Source: Buddleja alternifolia
Taxonomy: Eukaryota > Streptophyta > Magnoliopsida > Lamiales > Scrophulariaceae
Direction of reading: 5' to 3'
Assembly (NCBI GenBank): GCA_019426215.1
Contig: CM033400.1
Coordinates: 26,458,568-26,522,567, forward strand
DNA: 64,000 bases
Made by a program: the position numbers and the translations under genes. Positions 58,224 to 64,000 of the stretch are shown in pieces; the first letter of the stretch is position 1, and each line of letters begins with the position of its first letter. Below the pieces are notes generated by a model, which saw nothing but the letters and a program-made list of their open reading frames with translations, searched no databases and was not told the DNA's origin.

Positions 58224-59016
58224 ATGCAATAGATGTTATGTATTAGGGTGTTTAAGATATTATGCTTTTTTGGTATCAAAACCATGGTAATCTTGATAAG
58301 TTGTTTTTACACTTAGGTTTCTAAGTTTTGAGTTCCCTTAATGTTAAAACTTTAAGCTAGTTTGCCTGAAAGGGTCTAACTTCTGAAGTAGTACTACTAT
58401 TGCCTTTTAATGGTCTTGAAATGAAGTTGTATTTTGGATTTTGTTGATGTAGTAAAAGGAGTGTTACACTAGCTTGGTTTTTGATATATGTTTACTGTAG
58501 TTAGTGTCGTGAACTTAAAGAAAAAAGTACCAATTTCTCACTCATTGAAGAATACAATGAAAGTTTGGTATAAAGTGAATTTATAACATTACCTTCATAG
58601 TTTGATAAAATTTATTTTATAAAAATTTTCAATGGTTAACTTTATTAACCTTATCAAAATTACAAAATTTGCATTATGAGGGAAGTACAAAATTTCCAAC
58701 ATCTTGAGGATATACATGTATTAATACATACATAGTGATGAAGTTGGTATAGAGATAACCATTATTCTTTTTTCTTTTATTTGTTGTGATATCTTGGAGA
58801 TTAGACAAAAATAAAACATAGTTGAGGAGCTTCTATTGCATTCCAAGTCAACACGGGAGCAAAAAGTTAGAAATAATGATTTGTATATCGAGGGTATAGT
58901 TGTCTCCCAAATAAATTATATAATGTGTTTTTAAAATTAAATGGGCATTTTGGTCAATTACATTATATAAAGAAGGAGCCCCATTATCAAAAAAAGGAGT
59001 GCTAATATCAATCCCC
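58224..59016 (+). other. Right subterminal region of the FAR1-MULE
   Basis: Non-coding and AT-rich, ending in the right TIR (about 58979-59016). No further gene or captured exon recognised. Confidence 0.6.
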
Positions 59017-59860
59017 TTTAAATATTACACTCGGACGTGCCTTGGTGAACAAATATGCAAGATTATCACTTGAACGGATTTCTTGAGAATTAATATCACA
59101 ATTCTTCTGAAAATTATGAGTGAAAAAGAACTTTGGTGAACATGTTTTGTTTTATCTCCTTTGATATACTATTATTTTAATTGAACGAAACATGCAGTAT
59201 TATCTTCATATAAGATTGTCGAGACCTTTTTTTTAAAAGATAAACCATAAGTCCCTCGACTGTGTTGAATCATAGATCTTAACCAAACAAATTCTTGACT
59301 CGCCTCATGAATAACTAAAATTTCTGCATGACTAGACGATGTGGCTGTTATCGTTTGTTTCATAGATCGCATGAAATGGTTGTGTACGGCCACATGTAAG
59401 CAAATTTCCCATTTGTGACTGACCATTATCAGGATAGGGCAGATATCTAGCATCTACATATCCAATCATATCTGACTCAAGCACATTTGGATAAAACAAA
59501 CCCATATTCATTGTACCTCTAAGGTAATGAAGAACATACTTAAACAACATTCCAATGTCTTCACATGGGTGAAGAACTATATCTTGCTACTTGATTAACG
59601 ATGAATGATATATCAGGTCGTATATTACAAGCAAGATACATTAGCGTACCAATTGCACTTAGATATGACACTTCAGGACTAAGTAGTTCTTCATCACTTT
59701 TTCGAGGTCTAAAAGGGTCTTTGTTCACATCTAGTGACCTTACGACCATTGGTACATAAGCTTCTTGATGCACAAAAATTCTGTTATTTAAATATTCAAT
59801 TTTCATCTCAAGGCAAAACTTTGTTCTTCCTAGATCTTTCATCTCAAATTCTTTTTTCAA
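59017..59860 (-). pseudogene. Copia RT C-terminus and RNase H (split element)
   Basis: Minus-strand frames give the RT end (MKDLGRTKFCLEMKIEY, SYLSAIGTLMYLACNIRPDI) and RNase H (GYVDARYLPYPDN, SHAEILVIHEASQEFVWLRS, and LYEDNTACFVQLK). The C-terminal HICSPRHVRV-type tail is in shifted frames. Stops and frameshifts occur at about 59555, 59340 and 59172. The catalytic YVDD region is missing: the front of RT was lost in the deletion that joins this to the integrase remnant. The frame ends at the MULE insertion (59017) and resumes at 28208. Confidence 0.82.
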
Positions 59861-59889
59861 GAAAACGCTAGGTTACATGTTGATAGCAA

Positions 59890-60413
59890 AGTCACATGTG
59901 ACCTTTTTGTTAATGCATCAATTAAAACCAAAAAAGTATCTAAATGTTCTACATGCCGGGTGTATTCGTCCACAAATATCAACTTGTATACGTTCCAAAA
60001 ATGTTAGAGATTAAATTACAATCTTTGTTATTGATGGTTGAATAATCAACTTTCCTTTGAGAACAGGCAGCGCATGAGAAATCATTGGATTGAAGAATAT
60101 TCTGGTTCTTCAATGCATGACTACATGAATTCTCAATTATTTCACGCATCATAATTGATCCGGGATGACCCAACCAGTCATGATAAACAAAAAAATTGCG
60201 CTTCGATTTCTGGTTTACGATAATATATGTTTTAATAGCAAATATATGTGTGTAGTACAAACCAGTGCAAGTAGTTTTTCCACTATACATTTTTTTACCA
60301 GATATCGTATTAGTGATATAAAGATACTCAATATTGCCATCACTTGTTGTCTCAATATGATATCAATTTCGGAGGACATCCTTGAAGACTCAGTAAATTT
60401 CGTGCTCATAACT
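59890..60413 (-). pseudogene. Copia GAG-pre-integrase and integrase start (split element)
   Basis: Shows the HDWLGHPGSIMMREIIENS and CAACSQRK words of the GAG-pre-integrase/zinc-finger region. Then an integrase start (QVDICG, with the first Asp) and an end at about 59900. It begins right behind the 5' LTR, so gag and protease are deleted. The bases next to the LTR (AGTTATGAGCACG) are a weak primer-site candidate. Confidence 0.75.
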
Positions 60414-60687
60414 TGTTATAAAATAACTTAGAATATGACAATATAGAGACAAGAGAATGGGAGATATCTTTATTTTATTTGATGTGTCTCAACAATACAA
60501 TTGTATGACCTATTTATAGGCACAAATCAATAAGTACAAGAACCTCAACGATTGAATTACATAATAAGAGAAGTTAAATGACAATGAATCATATTCATGA
60601 TGAAAGGTGAGAAGACTTGGAGTTACATGGGAGTGAAAAGACTTGAGAGTTATATGTACATCCACAAAATATAATATGTTTATAACA
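60414..60687 (-). repeat. 5' LTR of the split Copia element
   Basis: 274 bp. TATA-like CCTATTTATAGG at about 60509-60520 (palindromic, so readable in either direction). Homologous throughout to 27664-27938. Confidence 0.88.
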
Positions 60688-61808
60688 AACAAAACCTTCC
60701 TCGGTATCCTTTTATGTCAACATTAACGCTAATATTGGTATTAGAAGACGATTTTGACCATCTAATCTAAATTTAAAAAATAATTATTGATCAGAATTTG
60801 GTCAAGTATGGTCTGTTTGGGTTGAATATGAGCTAAACCTAATTCATTTGCATTTTTTATTTTATATATTTTTTTCCCTCAATTGAAAAAAAAACCCACT
60901 AATATAATCAGGTAAAATAAATTAAATTCCTTGTGTTATTTTTAATTGCTAAAAACCTCAAGTGATAACTGAGTAGGCTAAACGTCTCTTGTGTTATTAA
61001 ACAGTTAGCGCGAAATTCCCATTCTGTTAGATGTTAACAATATTGACATGCACGCGCTATTTTGTTCAATTTTTTTAAGAGCATTCGTTAGGCTTTTTTT
61101 AATGGCACCCGAGCATTTGCAGACTTTTTAATAACATAGGGTATATGGCCAACTTTGTTATCATAGAGTGTTTTTAGCAATTAAAACAGAACACATTGGG
61201 ATTTTATGCATTTTACCCAAAATAACTTAATTATAAAGAAGCACAAGCAGGTTTGGCAAAATATAATTAATCATTTAATAGAGTATACACTAGACAAATA
61301 TAATCAATTTTCATATTTTTGACTTTCCATCAAACTTGACTTTGAACTTTACATGTTCACTATTAAATTGCTACATTAACTGAAATACAGTATTATCACT
61401 GAATGTCATGAGATGTATAGACGTAGTATGATTAGATGTTGAACACCCACCCACCCATGTATTAAGTGTCATGGCTGAAAAAACAAATAAAGTTACTTGA
61501 TTTAAAAGTAATCTTCAAAAGTTAATTGGAGTTTGATTCATTTAACATGACAAATGAATTTAAGCACATTTTCATGTTCAATAAAGTTTGGAATTTGGCT
61601 TAAAGTGGATTCTATTAGTTAAAAAATGATAAAATATATAACAATATCAAATTACCTGAACTTGATTCCTGTCGACTTAATTAAAATTTGGTTGAGCTCG
61701 ATTCGAGTAACATCAATAGTACTCAAACACAAGTTTTAAAATTCGACAAAACTCAAACGAATTTATTCAATAGTTCATTCGGCTCTAAATCTATTGACTT
61801 AGTCCTAT
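60688..61808. other. AT-rich spacer
   Basis: No gene or element recognised in this 1.1-kb stretch. Confidence 0.5.
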
Positions 61809-62262
61809 TGTTACCCTTCTGTAAAGAATATGTAAGACAGTAGAATGTATATTTTGTTCAACTGGCCCAAGACCGACAACCAAAGTGTAGAAGAAACAAT
61901 CGAAGAAGAAACCACACAAGAATGATAAAGAGAAAGTTATTAGAGTGAAGAATAATACAACTTGAGGACTTAGATTACAAACTAGATTTTACTTGACTTC
62001 ACTTGACTTGATTTGAGATGACTTGATTACAAATGCTTGGGAACACCTCTATTTATACTACTCAAGAGAAGCATCTAGTGCTTCAACTATCTAGACACTC
62101 TAATATTTTATTCCTATATCTAGAAATATCTAGCTACTAAATACTTTAATTCACAATCTAGAAATGTCATCTAAAATATCCACCTCTAGAATTGTCTCAT
62201 AATCTAGAAGTTTCCTTTACTACTATAAATATCTTCTAAAATATCACTTTACAATTTCTACA
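61809..62262 (-). repeat. 3' LTR of the second Copia element
   Basis: Minus strand: begins TGTAGAAATTG (62262) after the purine tract TTAAGGGGAAG (62263-62273) and has TAGTATAAATAGAGG as TATA box near 62050. Probable end is at 61809 (GGGTAACA). The far end is inferred, because no second LTR is in the window to compare. Confidence 0.6.
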
Positions 62263-62399
62263 CTTCCCCTTAAAGTGATATTTTAGAGATTTCTTTGCAA
62301 GAGCACCCACGACATACTTTGGATATTTGATTCCTTTGGCTTCTCTATGTACGGAAGATGGTTGACCCTTTTGTCCTGCAAGAAAACATGAATACGTGC

Positions 62400-63952
62400 T
62401 TATAAAGTTGTCGTCTCTATAACGAGCTGGCTTGATAATTGTTCTCTGCGGCCTTTGTGAATTCGTCATCTCTGCGAATCACCTCTTTGTTCGACATTCG
62501 ATTGTTGAGTACTTGAGCTCCCCCTTTCAACTGACTCCCTAATTCCTGATGAAGATGAACCATTTGGAAGAGTACCACTTATAGGCAATTCCGTATATTC
62601 ACGATCTCCAATTTTAGAATCTTGTTTAACAACTACATCTCCCTTGTAATATAACAAAACTTCATCAAAGATGACATCCTTTGACACAACAAAGAGATGG
62701 GACATTGGATCCATACATTTCATCCCATTCTCTTCTCGTCATATCCAACAAATATGCATTTTCTTGCCTTCGTGTCCTTATCTTTTTGAGATTCCGGAAC
62801 TCGTACATAAGAAATAGATCTGAATGTTCTTAGATGCTTCACACTAGGCTTTTCTCCAAATATCAATTCATAAGGTGATTTCATGTTGATTGGAGAAATC
62901 GACATCATATTAATCACGTATGCTGCACATTTCATGCCTTCGGCCCATAAAGCTCTGGGTAAATTCTTGGCATGCAACTAGCTCTTATATGTGTCTGTCA
63001 AATGCCTAATCTTTCTCTCAGCCACACCATTTTGTTGTGGCATCTCAGCACAAGTAAGTTCTATCTTAATGCCATGTTAGCGATAGAAGGAGAAGAATTC
63101 GTCTGAGGTAAACTCGCCACCATTATCCGGGCGCAACCTCTTAATTTTGAAACCAAGTTCTCCTTCAACTGTTTTCTTGAATTCTTTAAACATGTTTAGA
63201 ACCTCTGGCTTATGCTTAACAAAATAAGCCCATGTGAATCTCGTAAAGTCATCAATAAAAATTAACATGTATGAATAGCTCGAATATGAAGGAGTTCTAG
63301 TTGGCCCCATCAAGTCACTATGAATAAGTTCCAAAGGAGCCTTACACAGTGAAGACGATTTTTCAAAGGGAAGTCGGTGTTCCCATATTGACAACCTTCA
63401 CAAACTTCTCCTTTGCCAAAACATGTTAGGTTTGGCAGCCTTTTTACGAGATTCATTTTAACCATGGCTTTTAACTTATCCATGCTAAGATGCCCTAATC
63501 TAGCATGCCATGTATATGCAGTGTCATTGCTACTCATTTTCTTAATATATGAATCAGTGGTAGATAAAACAAATAAATTATTAACTCTCTTACCAGTATG
63601 GACGACATCTGCCTTCAACTTCGTGATATGCCGAAGAATCTTTACATCTTGGAGCCAAATAGCACGTAGTTTCCCGCGTCTACAACATTTGCCACTGAAA
63701 ATAGATTTTTCTTCATCCCCGAAACATGAAACACATTTTGAGTAAGATGCAGTCTTTATCCTTATCATTAATAATAATAGTTCCTTCATTCTCTACGTGG
63801 TGGACTGTATTATCTGCTATCACAATGACATCATTGCCATTGTATTCCTTTAGACTTGAAAATTTAGATGAATCCCCCGAGAGATGATTTCCGCAACCCG
63901 AGTCTATTATTCGGTCGTCCTCAAGGTTAACAGAGGCTAAAGCATCTACCAC
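62400..63952 (-). pseudogene. Copia protease-integrase pseudogene (second element)
   Basis: Protease active site DSGCGNHLSGD at about 63900. GAG-pre-integrase TWHARLGHLSMDKLKAM and CEGCQYG at about 63400-63520. Integrase with Asp in HSDLMGPTRTPSYS, Asp in RPDNGGEFTSDEF and Glu in QQNGVAERKIRHL (about 63000-63320). Next come GEKPSVKHLRTF and ARKCIFVGYDEK. The catalytic residues are readable, but frameshifts or stops at about 63750, 63380, 63077, 62978 and 62720 break the frame. Confidence 0.82.
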
Positions 63953-64000
63953 TCACCTTTCTGCCATAAAGGATCTCTCCCAGTCCTTCTCGTCCAAGAC

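Larger units (their letters stand above)
28209..59025 (+). mobile_element. FAR1/MuDR-type MULE transposon (30.8 kb including a nested Gypsy stack)
   Basis: The body is 28217-59016. The left end reads GGGGATTGATATTTGCGCTC; the right end, reverse-complemented, reads GGGGATTGATATTAGCACTC. Both are followed by TTTT and TGATAAT, so the inverted repeats are about 38 bp. Flanks are TTTAAATT (28209-28216) and TTTAAATAT (59017-59025): a 9-bp Mutator-type TSD with one base lost on the left. It disrupts the Copia pol, whose frame is restored when it is removed. It carries a MULE transposase pseudogene and a ribosomal L7/L12 fragment. Without the Gypsy stack it is about 4.45 kb. Confidence 0.82.
27659..60692 (-). 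mobile_element. Ty1/Copia element split by a 30.8-kb nested insertion
   Basis: The 3' LTR (27664-27938) and 5' LTR (60414-60687) are the same sequence family, 275 and 274 bp. They start TGTTATA and end TATAACA or TTGTAACA on the + strand. The outer flanks are AATAA (27659-27663) and AACAA (60688-60692), a 5-bp TSD with one change. Copia pol reads from the right part into the left part: the RNase H-end frame stops at TTTAAA (59017) and resumes at TTTAAA (28209), giving the usual ...IFK / DIG-V-H...LEDLD tail. Its own length is about 2.2 kb, because gag, most of integrase and the front of RT are deleted. Confidence 0.85.
61809..64000 (-). mobile_element. Second Ty1/Copia element, 3' part, RT deleted; continues past the window
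   Basis: The 3' LTR (61809-62262), purine tract and a partial pol are in view; the 5' LTR would lie beyond 64000. Order on the minus strand is protease, GAG-pre-integrase, integrase, short tail, LTR. The RT and RNase H regions that should follow integrase are absent: an internal deletion near 62400. It is unrelated in LTR sequence to the split Copia element. Confidence 0.8.

Noticed and set aside
58007..58285. 92-codon minus-strand frame
   Set aside because: Antisense of the L7/L12 fragment, which explains its openness.
1..64000. tRNA/rRNA genes, CRISPR arrays, riboswitches, operons
   Set aside because: None seen; the window is eukaryotic nuclear DNA. The tRNA-like words found are primer-binding sites or the SINE B-box.

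Overview
This is a stretch of plant nuclear DNA, most likely from a eudicot. The evidence is spliced genes with GT-AG introns, AT-rich spacers, plant-type retrotransposons (Tat/Retand- and Athila-like Ty3/Gypsy, Ty1/Copia), FAR1/MULE and PIF/Harbinger DNA transposons, and two conserved eukaryotic housekeeping genes. Only about the first 16.6 kb is ordinary genic sequence. Nearly all the rest is transposable-element DNA.

Genic part (1-16.6 kb): a CMC1-type twin-CX9C mitochondrial protein gene on the + strand (3050-5472, 3 exons, 93 aa) and a complete 15-exon CCT6 (TCP-1 zeta) chaperonin gene on the - strand (9863-15616, 535 aa). Around them lie a SINE fragment with a 16-bp target-site duplication (TSD), a 1.07-kb non-autonomous MULE with a perfect 9-bp TSD, two inverted copies of a GATAC-rich repeat that bracket CCT6, and microsatellites.

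Harbinger block (17254-27310): a decayed 10-kb PIF/Harbinger element with TAA TSDs and GGCCTAATTGGTTGGC ends. It holds a transposase pseudogene and two Myb/SANT-type ORF1 relics. A non-autonomous LTR element (18082-20461) and a fold-back MITE (25407-26181) have inserted into it. A tandem copy of the target sequence next to it preserves the empty site.

Nested block (27664-60687): four elements sit one inside another, each junction marked by matching flanks. (1) A Copia element whose two LTRs lie 33 kb apart. (2) Inside its pol, a FAR1-type MULE (28217-59016), which also carries a fragment of a mitochondrial ribosomal protein L7/L12 gene. (3) Inside the MULE transposase gene, a Tat/Retand-like Gypsy element (28542-54885) with dual RNase H and an antisense, six-exon plant-mobile-domain (PMD) gene between integrase and 3' LTR. 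(4) Inside the Tat integrase, an Athila-like element (33952-47443, perfect TCTGC TSD) that has lost gag-RT and instead contains a head-to-head pair of LTR copies. After this block comes spacer and then the 3' part of a second, deleted Copia element (61809 to the window end).

No intact autonomous element is present: every transposon gene examined has stops, frameshifts, deletions or lost catalytic residues. The best-preserved ORFs are Tat gag-protease (1260 aa), Tat RT (549 aa), the Athila-like integrase (469 aa) and the Athila-like extra ORF (438 aa). CMC1 and CCT6 are the only genes likely to serve the host.
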